Source: an uncultured Flavobacteriaceae bacterium
GTDB taxonomy: Bacteria > Bacteroidota > Bacteroidia > Flavobacteriales > Flavobacteriaceae
Direction: 5' to 3'
DNA length: 64,000 bases
Assembly: GCA_947494825.1 (NCBI GenBank)
Contig: CANLWN010000003.1
Coordinates: 496,001-560,000 of the forward strand
Shown: piece by piece, positions 41,983-52,000 of the stretch
Layout of the letters: every line of letters starts with the position of its first letter
Numbering within the stretch: position 1 is the first letter of the stretch
Notes under the pieces: model-generated
The model's input: the letters and a program-made list of their open reading frames with translations, nothing else
What the model was told of the DNA's origin: nothing
Database searches by the model: none
Program-made: the position numbers and the translations under genes

Positions 41983-43281
41983 ATGCGACGCGCGCTTCTG
42001 ATTTTCCTTCTGCTATATTCCCTGCAACACTTTTCCCAAACCTCGGAAACAGCCTCGAAAAAGGTGATATGGGCCGGTGCGGTACTGGATGTGGCCGAAG
42101 GAAAAATGAACAAGGATGTTCTTATCGTCATTGAAAACGGTACGATTGTGAAGTTGGACAAGGCTTCGGAAAAGGACAACTATTCCCAAATTATCGATCT
42201 ATCGGAATACACCGTGCTTCCGGGCTTGATGGATTGCCATACCCACTTAACGAATCCCTTTTTCGACAAATCCATGGATGTGTATGAATTGCCCGTTGCC
42301 TCCTACGGCATCTTGGGTGCCATTTACGCCAAAAAGACGCTTGAGGCAGGCTTTACCACAGTTCGTGATGTAGGCGGTTATTTTTATAGCGATGTGGCCC
42401 TAAGGGACGCCATCAATAAGGAATGGATACCAGGACCCAGAATGTACGTAAGCGGGAAAGCCCTGACCATAACCGGTGGCCACGGTGCTTGGGCCAATTG
42501 GATGGCACCCCAGCTTCGATTGGAACCAAATCCGGGATATCCCGTGGACGGTGAGGTAGCCGTACGAAAAAGAACCAGGACGCTGATCAAACACGGGGTT
42601 GATCTAATTAAGATCAACGCCACCGGAGGTTTCGGGACATCCAACTCTATCCCTGGCGCAGCCTCATTTACCATTGAAGAAATGCGGGCCGCTGTGGAGG
42701 AAGCAAAAAAAAGGGGATTAAAAATCGCCGCACATGCCCATGGTGCGGAGGGCATAAAGAACGCTATAAAAGCAGGGGTCCATTCCATCGAACACGGAAC
42801 ATTTCTTGATCAAGCGTCCATTGATCTGATGAAAAGCAAGGGTGTTTTTTTAGTGATGGATTTGTTGGCCGCTTATGTGAGCCTGATTGAAGAGGAAGAG
42901 GATATCAGCGATAAGGGGATAAATGTAAGCAACACGGAAGTGTATAAAAACTACGAAGGTAAATTTGGCATGGCCTATCGCCAAGGCGTGAAGCTGGCCT
43001 TTGGAACCGATGCCTCTATTTTTGAACACGGACGAAATGCAGAGCAATTTCACTTAATGGTAAAAGCCGGCATGAAAGAAATGGATGCCATTCGATCCGC
43101 TACCCTTGTTGCTGCGGAGCTTTTGGGAATTGCAGATCAAACGGGCAGCATAAGCGTGGGAAAATGGGCCGACATCATTGCGGTCAAGGGAAATCCCCTT
43201 GAGGATATCACCACGCTCGAAAAAGTCCAATTTGTGATGAAAGAAGGAAAAATAGTCAGACCTAGGGCAAAAGGCAAATAG
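41983..43281 (+). CDS. secreted amidohydrolase-family enzyme (imidazolonepropionase-like)
   Basis: 432 residues from the ATG at 41983; the alternative start upstream lacks the clean signal peptide (MRRALLIFLLLYSLQHFSQ). Metal-site motifs of the amidohydrolase superfamily are in order: VLPGLMDCHTHLTNP (HxH near residue 85), HGVDLIKINATGG (carboxylated Lys position), KIAAHAHGAEG, HSIEHGTFLD and LAFGTDASIFEHG (catalytic Asp). The closing ADIIAVKGNPLEDITTLEKVQFVMKEGKIV is the usual small beta domain. The group includes prolidase-like and dipeptide-cleaving enzymes; the substrate is unknown. It is transcribed alone and converges on the PD40 gene. Confidence 0.9.
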   Translation: MRRALLIFLLLYSLQHFSQTSETASKKVIWAGAVLDVAEGKMNKDVLIVIENGTIVKLDKASEKDNYSQIIDLSEYTVLPGLMDCHTHLTNPFFDKSMDVYELPVASYGILGAIYAKKTLEAGFTTVRDVGGYFYSDVALRDAINKEWIPGPRMYVSGKALTITGGHGAWANWMAPQLRLEPNPGYPVDGEVAVRKRTRTLIKHGVDLIKINATGGFGTSNSIPGAASFTIEEMRAAVEEAKKRGLKIAAHAHGAEGIKNAIKAGVHSIEHGTFLDQASIDLMKSKGVFLVMDLLAAYVSLIEEEEDISDKGINVSNTEVYKNYEGKFGMAYRQGVKLAFGTDASIFEHGRNAEQFHLMVKAGMKEMDAIRSATLVAAELLGIADQTGSISVGKWADIIAVKGNPLEDITTLEKVQFVMKEGKIVRPRAKGK

Positions 43282-43380
43282 ATGTCCTGTTTCAACATAG
43301 CGTAAAAATAGGTTTTGAGCCAATCTGGCCATAAGCCCTTGTAGATAGGTAGCGTAAGCCTATGGTAATTGCAATCCTTG

Positions 43381-44271
43381 TCATTTGCCTTTCCCAAAAA
43401 TTTCGGTGCTCACCCAGTAGATATCCTGATTGCTCGTATAAAGAAAGTATTTCCCATCCTGGGTAACCCAGGGACATAATTCATGGTTTTTGCTATTTAT
43501 GGGCGCTTTTAGGTTTACCGCTTTTGACCATTCCCCGTTTTCTTGTTTAAAACCAATATAAAGATCTCCTTTCCCGTATCCATCCGCTCTGGTGGAACAA
43601 AAAATTATATAGGATTCGTCCGGCGCTATAAAAACGTCTGCTTCATAATCGGTGCTATTTATTTGGTTTCCCAGCCTTATCGACTTTTGAAACACACCAT
43701 TTTTCTGCTTGGAAGCATAAATATCATAGTCATAATCCCGTTCCTGCCCGGCATTTTTATTGGAGGAATAATACATGGTTCCATCCGAGGTAAAAGAGAT
43801 ATAATACTCATTTTTTGAGGAGTTGATGTTCTTGCCGGCATTGATGGGGCCAGACCAGCCATTGGAAAGTTTTTTGGAGTACCATATATCGTAATCCCCG
43901 ATCTGTGCTCCAACCCTGGGCTTATTGGAAATATAGTACAGCCTATTTTCGTCCGGAGAAAGCATTGGATCGTTAAAACTATAGGTCTCGTGCCCAATGA
44001 GCATTACAGGACGGGTCCAAGTACCATTTTCCATTTTTGAGTATCTTATTTCCGCTTTTCCATTGATGTCTACCCCATAAAAAAATTCCGAGCCATCTGC
44101 TGAAAAAACAGAACCAAACTCCGATTGGTCGGGTTTGGATATCATACCAGGTGCAAAAACTTGGGGCGTGGTCGACGGTGGAATCTGTTCAAAATACCGT
44201 GGATTGGTTTGCCCCGTCAAAAGCGTGCAACCGAAACAGAACAAAAGTGATCCAAAAATGGTTTTCATCAT
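43381..44271 (-). CDS. exported PD40/WD40-like beta-propeller protein
   Basis: 296 residues with a signal peptide (ending near TLLTGQ). Repeated strands of the PD40 type are seen: FGSVFSADGSEFFYGVD, DPMLSPDENRLYYISNKP, EYYISFTSDGTMYYSSNK, DVFIAPDESYIIFCSTR and CPWVTQDGKYFLYTSN. They give about five blades with the S.DG..(L/I)Y(F/Y) pattern. Such proteins resemble the TolB propeller or OmpA-linked PD40 proteins of Bacteroidota and act as binding modules in the periplasm. No C-terminal OmpA domain is attached here, so this is a propeller-only form. The start could be either of two adjacent ATGs. Confidence 0.85.
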   Translation of the reverse strand: MMKTIFGSLLFCFGCTLLTGQTNPRYFEQIPPSTTPQVFAPGMISKPDQSEFGSVFSADGSEFFYGVDINGKAEIRYSKMENGTWTRPVMLIGHETYSFNDPMLSPDENRLYYISNKPRVGAQIGDYDIWYSKKLSNGWSGPINAGKNINSSKNEYYISFTSDGTMYYSSNKNAGQERDYDYDIYASKQKNGVFQKSIRLGNQINSTDYEADVFIAPDESYIIFCSTRADGYGKGDLYIGFKQENGEWSKAVNLKAPINSKNHELCPWVTQDGKYFLYTSNQDIYWVSTEIFGKGK

Positions 44272-44473
44272 CCTATTATTTCTGAATTGAGGTTTAAGTG
44301 GGTATTCACTACTATATAGTCAGAAAATTGGAAAAAGTTACACATAATCTTTTTCAATCTTCGGGATAAACCCTATCGATTCCAAAATTTTCCCAATCCT
44401 GTAAAAAGAAGGGATGTGGAATACCTTATAGAGTATGGGGTATTTGGAAAAAACGGGTGTAATCGCGCTAAAC

Positions 44474-44704
44474 CTAGAAGATACTGCTCAGCTTTTTCAA
44501 TTCCTTCCTTGCCACTTTCAGGAGCTTTTTCAGCTTTCTCCTTTTCTTCCTGCATTTGGTGCATGACAGATCTTCATTGGTTCTATGGATCAGGGATTTG
44601 CAGTATTCCGATCGTGCTATGGTCGGAAGTTTGGAAACTATGTTCCGGTACAGATCATCGATTTGAACCAAGGAATTTTTAAACATATTGCCTAATGAAA
44701 ACAT
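44474..44704 (-). CDS. small Lys-rich hypothetical protein
   Basis: About 76 residues from the ATG at 44704; an upstream ATG at 44809 would give 111 but looks non-coding. The C-terminus is strongly basic (CTKCRKKRRKLKKLLKVARKELKKLSS) with a CxxC pair and one more Cys (SEYCKS) that might bind zinc or be redox-active. I do not recognise it. It is the only sensible frame in the 623-base gap between the PD40 gene and the ChrB-like/AraC gene. The rest of that gap (44272-44473, 44705-44894) holds only AT-rich sequence and the palindrome at 44839. It may not be a gene. Confidence 0.35.
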   Translation of the reverse strand: MFSLGNMFKNSLVQIDDLYRNIVSKLPTIARSEYCKSLIHRTNEDLSCTKCRKKRRKLKKLLKVARKELKKLSSIF

Positions 44705-44838
44705 GGAATAGCGCTTAGGTTTATGGTATATTTGTTCCGATCGAAGTGCGTTCCTTCGGACAGTTAGGGCCATTGCCCATACCTCAAATTTCATTCCAAG
44801 GTCGTTCAATACCGGAAACTGTTTTCCTTTGGAGGGAT

Positions 44839-44850
44839 GAATTATAATTC
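44839..44850. promoter_or_regulatory. perfect 12-bp palindrome before the ChrB-like/AraC gene
   Basis: GAATTATAATTC is a perfect palindrome 44 bases before the ATG of the fusion regulator. It sits where an operator or promoter would be expected and might be its own binding site, but a simple AT-rich palindrome can also arise by chance. Confidence 0.3.
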
Positions 44851-44894
44851 TCCATTATTTTATACTTTGCACAGGATAGTGATATGGATCTACA

Positions 44895-45746
44895 ATGAAA
44901 TGGATAACGCGTGAACGACCCAAAATAGATCGCCTGGCTTGCCCCTGGTTGATCAAACGATTTATTGATCGGGAGGCCGAATTTCTCTACGTCCCTTTTG
45001 AAGCAGTACAATCCGAAGCCACGCGCTTGAAGGCCATCCCCTATGACGTCCCCGATGTGGAATATACCCATTACGAAGACCAATGTACCTTTGACTATTT
45101 TATAAAAAAACACGGAATTACCAATCCGGCCCTGCTGACCATAGCTACCATTGTTAGGGCGGCCGATACCGACAGACACGATATGGCGGGCCAGGCTTCG
45201 GGCCTATGGGCCATAACGGCGGGACTCTCCTACAATATCAAGGATGACCATGAACTGTTGCAGTTGGGTATGGTCCTCTATGACGGCCTCTATTCCTGGG
45301 CCAGGCATCTCCAGGGTGAAAAACATACGCAAAACCCAACGGAATACATGCTATTGGAGGTGTACCGGAAATTCCTAAAACAAAAATCCGCCGCCAAAAA
45401 AACACCGGCTTGGGTAAGGGAACTCAAGGGCATCATCCAGGACCAGGTGGATACCGATATTAGCCTACGGCTGCAGGACGTATCCAAAAACCTGCAGGTG
45501 CATCCCTCTTACCTGTCAAGGGAATTCTCCAAATATTTTGACAACCTCACCTTTGGGGAGTACATGCGAAAACTACGGATCGAAAGAGCCATCCATTTGA
45601 TGGAAAGCACGCCCTACTCCCTTTCTGAAATTGCCTACCTATGTGGGTTTTCGGACCAAAGCCATTTTAGCCGCATCTTTAAAAAACATACCGGGCTTTC
45701 GCCAAGTTTGTACAAAAAAAGCAAACTTAAAAGATCAAAAAGGTAA
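44895..45746 (+). CDS. ChrB C-terminal-like domain fused to an AraC-type DNA-binding domain
   Basis: 283 residues. The first 130 or so match the conserved domain of chromate-resistance protein ChrB: MKWITRERPKIDRLACPWLIKRFIDREAEFLYVPFE, the Cys-containing DQCTFDYFIKKHGI, ATIVRAADTDRHDM and MVLYDGLYSWARHL. The C-terminal third (about 165-280) is an AraC helix-turn-helix pair (LRLQDVSKNLQVHPSYLSREFSKYFDNLTFGEYMRKLRIERAIHLMESTPYSLSEIAYLCGFSDQSHFSRIFKKHTGLSPSLYKK). ChrB proteins sense chromate or sulfate-type stress, so this is probably a one-component regulator with that kind of sensor. There is no chrA transporter nearby; the permease gene downstream is the nearest target. Confidence 0.85.
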   Translation: MKWITRERPKIDRLACPWLIKRFIDREAEFLYVPFEAVQSEATRLKAIPYDVPDVEYTHYEDQCTFDYFIKKHGITNPALLTIATIVRAADTDRHDMAGQASGLWAITAGLSYNIKDDHELLQLGMVLYDGLYSWARHLQGEKHTQNPTEYMLLEVYRKFLKQKSAAKKTPAWVRELKGIIQDQVDTDISLRLQDVSKNLQVHPSYLSREFSKYFDNLTFGEYMRKLRIERAIHLMESTPYSLSEIAYLCGFSDQSHFSRIFKKHTGLSPSLYKKSKLKRSKR

Positions 45747-45818
45747 AATTTGTTCCAATCGTAAAATACGTTCTATGTATTGTGGGCCCAAGTCCTTAGT
45801 CTTGTGAAAAGCAAGATC

Positions 45819-48227
45819 ATGACGAAACTCCTATTCAAATTCGCCCTGAGAAATCTGAAAGGCCAAGGTCGATATACGCTGATCAATTTGGGTGGACTCA
45901 CCCTAGGACTATTGACCTTTTTTGTAGTCATTTTACACGTTTCCCAGGAAAGGAGCTATGACCGCTTCCACAAAAAGGCCGAGCGCATCCATCGGCTTAC
46001 CTCGGCCACCAAGGAACGGGTGGCCGCTATAGTGCCCTACACCTGGGGCCAAGCGATGAAAGAAGAGATCAGCGCCATTGAAAATGTGGTCTCCTTCCAA
46101 AACATTACCATTGCACTAACTGTAAAGAAAGGATCGGAAGTACTGGCACAACACGGTTTTGTGGGGGTGGACTCCACCTTTCTGGATATATTTGATTTTC
46201 CCGTACTTCAGGGTGGCAAAAAGGAATTGCTTAAGCAACCCGACAAAATGGTCATTACCCCGGCCATGGCCACCAAATATTTCGGTGATGAGAACCCCGT
46301 TGGGAAAACACTTGACGTTAACCTTTGGGGAACCTATGTTACGTTTGAAGTGGAGGGTGTGGTGCGTTGTCCCAAAAACTCGCACCTCCAATTTAATTTT
46401 CTCATTCCCATTGAACCGGTCAAAAGGAATTTCTTTAGTCCCACGGCCTTTGATTCCTGGACCAGCCATTTTGCCCACACCTATTTTCTGATGCAAGGAG
46501 CTGTTGATAAGCAGCAAGTGGAACGGGACATGGAAGCATTTCTTCTTCGTCATGGGGGTCCCTCCTTGGCCCATAAATACACGCCGGCCATCCAGCCCTT
46601 GAAGGATATTTATCTGAAGTCCAATATCCAATTCGATTTTCAGCCCAGGGGAGACCATCAACAGGTCCTGATACTCTTGATGGTCGCTTTTGGTATCTTG
46701 TTCATGGCCATCATCAATTTCATCAACATCAGTTCCGCTCAGTCCCTAGGGCGCCTAAAGGAGACGAGCCTTCGAAAAATTCTGGGCTCCAGAAAAAGGG
46801 ATTTTTTTCTGCAATTTATTTTGGAGTCGACCCTAATGGCCTTGTGCGCCACACTCCTAGCGATACTGATATTCCTTTTGTCCCATTCCTTTTTCAATAC
46901 CTTTGCGGGAACCTCCTTTACCCTACCGAAATTGTTTACAGGCACCCATATGGCGGTGGCTTTTTTAGTAGGTCTCTTTGTAGGTGTGTTGAACGGGGTG
47001 TATCCCGCATTTCTCCTCTCCTCCTACAAACCCATTAGCATCCTTCGCTCCCGATCTGGGGGTAAACTAAAAAGTGGCCTTATCAGGAAGGTTCTGGTCA
47101 TCCTACAATTCGCGTTGGCCGTTGTGCTTCTTAGTTCTACGGGCATTATCTACAGGCAGGTACAATACATGATCCATAAGGATCTGGGTTTTGACAAGGA
47201 ACAGGTCATTATTCTGGGAAGTGCCCGGGAAGTCGCTTCAGACCCCACCAAAATGGAGCTGTTCAAAACTGCCCTCTCCCCATATGGATGGTTCCACGGC
47301 GTCACGGCCTCCTCCTCCTATCCTGGGGACCATGAAGGCCAATGGTCTGCTCGCTATATCCCAGAAGGGATGACCACAGAGGAAAGCGTAGCCCTTTGGA
47401 CCATATATGCCGACCACGATTTTGTACCCACCTACGAGTTAAAACTGGTGAAAGGCAGGAACTTTGATCGCAGCATCCAATCCGATTCTATTGGGGTTTT
47501 GGTCAATGAAGCTGCGATACGGCAATTTTCCAATGCGGATCCAAAATGGAGCAGCGACCCTTTGAACAGGTACCTGGAACAGAGGGGCGGACTAAAAAGC
47601 AGGGTTTTGGGTGTGTTGAAAGATTTCCATTTTGAGTCGCTCAAGGAACGGTTAAACCCGCTGGTCATTCAAATAAATGCCCAAAACGCCTTTTCCATCC
47701 AACTGCGCTTGCAGACCACCAACATGGCCCAAAGCCTAGAAACAATTGAAGACTCTTGGAAGGCCTTGTTTCCAGAGATTCCCTTTGGCTATAGTTTTCT
47801 GGACCAACGATATGCCGAACACTTTGAATCGGATCAACGGCTTGGTAAAATATTACAGATTTTCACCGTGTTGTCGATTATAATTGCCGCCTTGGGGCTA
47901 TTTGGACTGGCTACTTTTCTGGTCCATCAAAAGTCGAGGGAAATGAGCATAAGAAAACTTATGGGCGCTTCGGAAAAACAGCTTACGGTGATGCTCAGCT
48001 GGGATTTTCTCAAGCTGATTGTCATCGCAAACGGTATAGCGGTTCCAGTGAGTTACCTATTAATGCGAAGCTGGCTGAACGGGTTCTCTTTTAAAAACGA
48101 CCCCTCCCTCCTTGTTTTTGCCCTGGCCACTGTATTTACGGTGGCAATCGCCCTGCTAACTATTGGACAGCAAGCATATAGAACCGCTACCGTGAACCCG
48201 GTAAACGTATTGAACAAGGAGCAATGA
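45819..48227 (+). CDS. MacB/FtsX-type ABC transporter permease
   Basis: 802 residues from the ATG at 45819. The structure is typical of the 8-helix Bacteroidota permeases. An N-terminal helix (LINLGGLTLGLLTFFVVILHVS) precedes a periplasmic MacB core with PVLQGGKKELLKQPDKMVITPAMATKYFGDENPVGKTL. A first FtsX domain follows (about 285-425, FGILFMAIINFINISSAQSLGRLKETSLRKILG), then a second periplasmic domain and a second FtsX domain (about 685-795, IIIAALGLFGLATFLVHQKSREMSIRKLMGASEKQLTVML). The ATPase must be encoded elsewhere. Substrate and direction are unknown; the family typically exports small molecules or lipoproteins. A paralogue lies at 60489-62924. Confidence 0.9.
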   Translation: MTKLLFKFALRNLKGQGRYTLINLGGLTLGLLTFFVVILHVSQERSYDRFHKKAERIHRLTSATKERVAAIVPYTWGQAMKEEISAIENVVSFQNITIALTVKKGSEVLAQHGFVGVDSTFLDIFDFPVLQGGKKELLKQPDKMVITPAMATKYFGDENPVGKTLDVNLWGTYVTFEVEGVVRCPKNSHLQFNFLIPIEPVKRNFFSPTAFDSWTSHFAHTYFLMQGAVDKQQVERDMEAFLLRHGGPSLAHKYTPAIQPLKDIYLKSNIQFDFQPRGDHQQVLILLMVAFGILFMAIINFINISSAQSLGRLKETSLRKILGSRKRDFFLQFILESTLMALCATLLAILIFLLSHSFFNTFAGTSFTLPKLFTGTHMAVAFLVGLFVGVLNGVYPAFLLSSYKPISILRSRSGGKLKSGLIRKVLVILQFALAVVLLSSTGIIYRQVQYMIHKDLGFDKEQVIILGSAREVASDPTKMELFKTALSPYGWFHGVTASSSYPGDHEGQWSARYIPEGMTTEESVALWTIYADHDFVPTYELKLVKGRNFDRSIQSDSIGVLVNEAAIRQFSNADPKWSSDPLNRYLEQRGGLKSRVLGVLKDFHFESLKERLNPLVIQINAQNAFSIQLRLQTTNMAQSLETIEDSWKALFPEIPFGYSFLDQRYAEHFESDQRLGKILQIFTVLSIIIAALGLFGLATFLVHQKSREMSIRKLMGASEKQLTVMLSWDFLKLIVIANGIAVPVSYLLMRSWLNGFSFKNDPSLLVFALATVFTVAIALLTIGQQAYRTATVNPVNVLNKEQ

Positions 48228-48278
48228 AATTTGTTCGCCTCCTTTAACTTTAGTAAGTGAATCCTCCAGTTTTAGGAC

Positions 48279-48310
48279 AAACCCTCCAAATGAAGACAAA
48301 TGGAGGGTTT
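48279..48310. terminator. hairpin between convergent genes
   Basis: AAACCCTCCA and TGGAGGGTTT form a perfect 10-bp stem with a 12-base loop between the permease gene and the convergent collagen-like lipoprotein gene. T-runs are weak on both sides, so it is terminator-like only. Confidence 0.6.
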
Positions 48311-48317
48311 GGAAAAA

Positions 48318-48959
48318 TCAATCCTGAAAATCAAAGAGTGCCTTAATTTCTTCATAAGACATTTTCCCATAATCCTCGGCAGACAACGATTTATTTGTTG
48401 AAACACCCCCTGGAATAAGCACGTAGCGGTACTGCTCCAGAAAAGATCCATCACCAACGTTTTCCCCCTCTTCATTGGCATGTACCGTTATGACTATTTC
48501 ATTGTCATTCGTAGCAGTAAAAAAGTACGATTGTTGGCGGCCCGCTCCAAAAACGATTGGAAGTTGATACACACTGATTTCTATGGTGGGACCCGGAAGT
48601 ACTTCGAGCCTTCTGGCAAAAACGAGAATGGTTCCAAAATTAAGCATGTTTGCATCGATTTCCGGAGCAGCTATGGTAAATGATGCACTCGAAGCCGCTA
48701 TGGCATTTCCAAATTCGGTATCTACCCAATCGGAATACATCACATTGGCCGTCCCTGGATCTCCCTGTTCACCTTGAGGTCCTTGCTCGCCCTGCGTTCC
48801 TTGCTCACCGGGAGCACCAGCAGGACCGGCCGGTCCTTGATCACCCTGAGGTCCCTGTGGGCCTATTGTTCCATCTTCTCCGTCCTTGGAACAGGCCATT
48901 AAAACGCTTACTATAAATAGTAGGCTAAAAAACTTTTTGGTGCTTTGCATTGTTTTCAT
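48318..48959 (-). CDS. collagen-like (Gly-X-Y) lipoprotein
   Basis: 213 residues. The leader KKFFSLLFIVSVLMAC ends in a lipobox cysteine. Residues about 27-70 are a run of Gly-X-Y triplets (DGTIGPQGPQGDQGPAGPAG onward), a bacterial collagen-like stalk. The C-terminal domain of about 140 residues is beta-rich (FGNAIAASSASFTIAAPEID, ILVFARRLEVLPGP, SYFFTATNDNEIVITVHANE) and unrecognised. The product is presumably a surface stalk carrying a small head domain. It is transcribed toward the permease gene and in the same direction as the hybrid sensor gene, 104 bases upstream. Confidence 0.85.
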   Translation of the reverse strand: MKTMQSTKKFFSLLFIVSVLMACSKDGEDGTIGPQGPQGDQGPAGPAGAPGEQGTQGEQGPQGEQGDPGTANVMYSDWVDTEFGNAIAASSASFTIAAPEIDANMLNFGTILVFARRLEVLPGPTIEISVYQLPIVFGAGRQQSYFFTATNDNEIVITVHANEEGENVGDGSFLEQYRYVLIPGGVSTNKSLSAEDYGKMSYEEIKALFDFQD

Positions 48960-49063
48960 AATACATGGTTTTAATAATTAACACATCAAATGTATTGGAG
49001 TTTCAAACCATGGACATGACCATATGTAACAAAGCGTTCACCGTATGTAACAATAATGTTAAC

Positions 49064-52000
49064 TTACTGATAAGCAGTAGATTGAAGATACTGGGAAGGT
49101 GTTTTTTTGAAGGTTTCCTTAAAACATTTCATAAAATACCTTGGGGTGTTGAAGCCAACGGTGTAGGCCACCTCGTTGATGGTTAAATCAGATGAATTAA
49201 GAAGCTGCACAGCCTGGCTTAGGCGTTGGGACCGTATAAAGGCAGAAGTGGACAAACCCGTATATGCCAACAACTTTCTGTGCAACTGCATTCTGCTCAT
49301 GTTAACCTTTTTGCTGAAAGCCTCAGCGTTGAATTCAGGATCAGCCAGATTTTCATCAAGTACCTGCTGTACCCTGTTTAGAAATGCTTCATCACCGGGG
49401 GTAACGGTAATATCTTTGGGTTTTAAAACGAACTCCTGGCTATACTGCCTCCTAAGTTTCCTTCTTATGGCAATAAGGTTTGCGATACGTTGTCTTAAAA
49501 CGGTTATTTTGAACGGTTTGGTGATGTAATCATCGGCCCCGGAGCTTAAGCCTTTAAGCTCAAATTCCTCTCCAACACTTGCTGTGAGCAGAATGATGGG
49601 AATATGCCCGGTACGTTCATCGTTTTTAACCGCATTGCATAGCTCTATACCATTGCGCACCGGCATCCTTATGTCGGAAAGTATAATATCCGGGACCGCG
49701 GAAATGGCCAGCTCCATACCTTCCTCTCCGTTTTCGGCCTCCAGTATTCTATAGTGCTTTTGAAGTGCCAATCGGATAAAAGTACGTATCTCCCCATGAT
49801 CCTCAACGACCAGCAATATGGGAAGCGCTTCCTTGGGTCCGGAAGTAGGACAGTGATTCCCTATATGGATAACCTCTGAAAGGTTTTCAGCTGTTTTGGG
49901 AGACCTGCTGGGTCTCGTGATCGATGCATCAGGGAATGCTTCGCGCTTAACCGGTAGCTCTAGACGAAAATGCAATAGCTCATTTTGCTCCAATGCTACT
50001 TTGATCGTACCGCCATAAACCTTCACAATTTCTTTGACCAAGGAAAGGCCAACCCCCATACCTTCCGCATAAGTATCATGTTGATAGAACCGATTGAACA
50101 GTTTTTCCAAGGGCAAGTTAGTGGCATTAAGTGCTGTGTTTTTAACACTAAAAACCACGTAATCTGCATATTTGTTGGCCGAAAAAAAACACATCCCATT
50201 GCGCGGGGTATATTTAAAAGCATTCGAGAGCAGGTTGCTAACTACTTTCTCCATGATGTCCTCGTCATACCAGACCTGGTCCAAATTACCGATATCCGTA
50301 GTATAGGCAATATCCTTTGATTGCGCCTGAAACCGGAACGATTGGGAAACCGTTTGTAAAAACAGGCCCAAATCTCCTTGGGTAATCTTAAGATTAAGCT
50401 TGCCATCCTCCAATTTGGCAAGCTCCAACAGCTGATCCACCAGAGAAGTTAAACGACGGGTATTTCGTTGTACTATGGAAAAATTGGCTTTGTTGATATC
50501 GGTCAGGTTTCCCTCGGATAGCGAACTGTCAATAGGCCCGGAAATCAGGGTAAGTGGAGTCTTGAATTCATGGGCGATCTCGGTATAGAGGTTAGACTTA
50601 AAAGCATTCAGCTTTTTTAGGCGTTGGGCCTCCTCTTCCGTTAATTGAAGGCTCAGTTTCATGGTCCAGCGCCATTTGAAATACAAATAAATCCCTATAC
50701 CAATGGTGCACAGCAGCAAGGCATACAAGATTTTGGCTAGAGTGCTCAGGTACCAGGGAGGGGCAATAAGGATTTTGAAGCTCTTGATCTGGTTATTATG
50801 GGCCTTACCGTCATACATTGCCTTTACCTTTAAGACGTGGTTCCCATACGCCATATTGGTAAAATAGGCGGTTTGTAAATCGGTCATTCTCCAGTCGCCG
50901 GCATCCAGGGAATAGGCATAACGTATCTTTTCGGGAGCGATAAAATCCATCGCGGAGAAACGTAGGGAAAAATCATTTTGAAAATGAGCAAGGGAAAGCT
51001 CGGACAAAAAAGGAGCTTGGGAAGGCGCAATAAACTCCCCTGTCTTCTTCCCATTTGCATGAATGGCAGTTATGACAGGAGTAAAGCGTTTTTTGGGAGC
51101 AAAAGGTCGTGATAAATCTAATAGCTGAACCCCCTCATCTGTTCCAAAATACATTAGTTCCCTTGTTTCATCATAAAATCCTGATCCAAAAAGAAAGGCG
51201 TTCGAGATCAGGCCGTCGTTTGTGGTAAAATGCCTAAAAGCTTTTATTTCTTCGTTGTAAACATAGATCCCATCACCAATGGTGGTAATCCAAAGATTTT
51301 GGTTGGCGTCTATCTGAAGTGACATTACCTTTTTGTCAAATACGCGATCCTGATATTCCAGTCGGTGAAAGTTGCGGCCCTCCTCTCTGTACCTTACTAG
51401 TCCATATTCTGTTCCGAACCACATCTGACCTTTTTCATCTTCCTCCATGGTCAAGACAATATTGGAAGTTATTGAGTTTGAGTCTTCCTTGACACTTCGG
51501 TAGTTTACAATTTTCAAGTTTGCAGTATCAGGGTCTAAATTTGAAATATCTTCAAGCATATAAATTCCATAACCGGCTGTAATGACCCATAGCCTATCCT
51601 TCGAATCAACATGAACATTAATAATTTTAGCTTCACCATTCTGGGACTCCGTATTTAAAGAAATGAACCTAAGCGGCTGCCCCTGCTCGTCAATAATATG
51701 CAACCCCCGCCAGGAGCCTACCCATAACCTGTCCTTATGGTCTTTGGTTAGGCCGTAGACCACTAGTTTCTTATTAAATGTGTTTGATATCTCAAATGTG
51801 CCATAAGGCCTGTCATCTACAAATTTGTAAATCTCTTCCATAGCGGAGCTTGCCACAAGAGCGTCACCCCCATCAAATAGTGCCGTGATACCGTGATCTG
51901 TTATTAGAGGTCGAATGTTGGGCCCTTCAACTTTGAACAAACCATTTCCGCCCCCGAGGTACAGGGAACCTTTGTGCTTTACAATTCGTCGGGCATGAAG

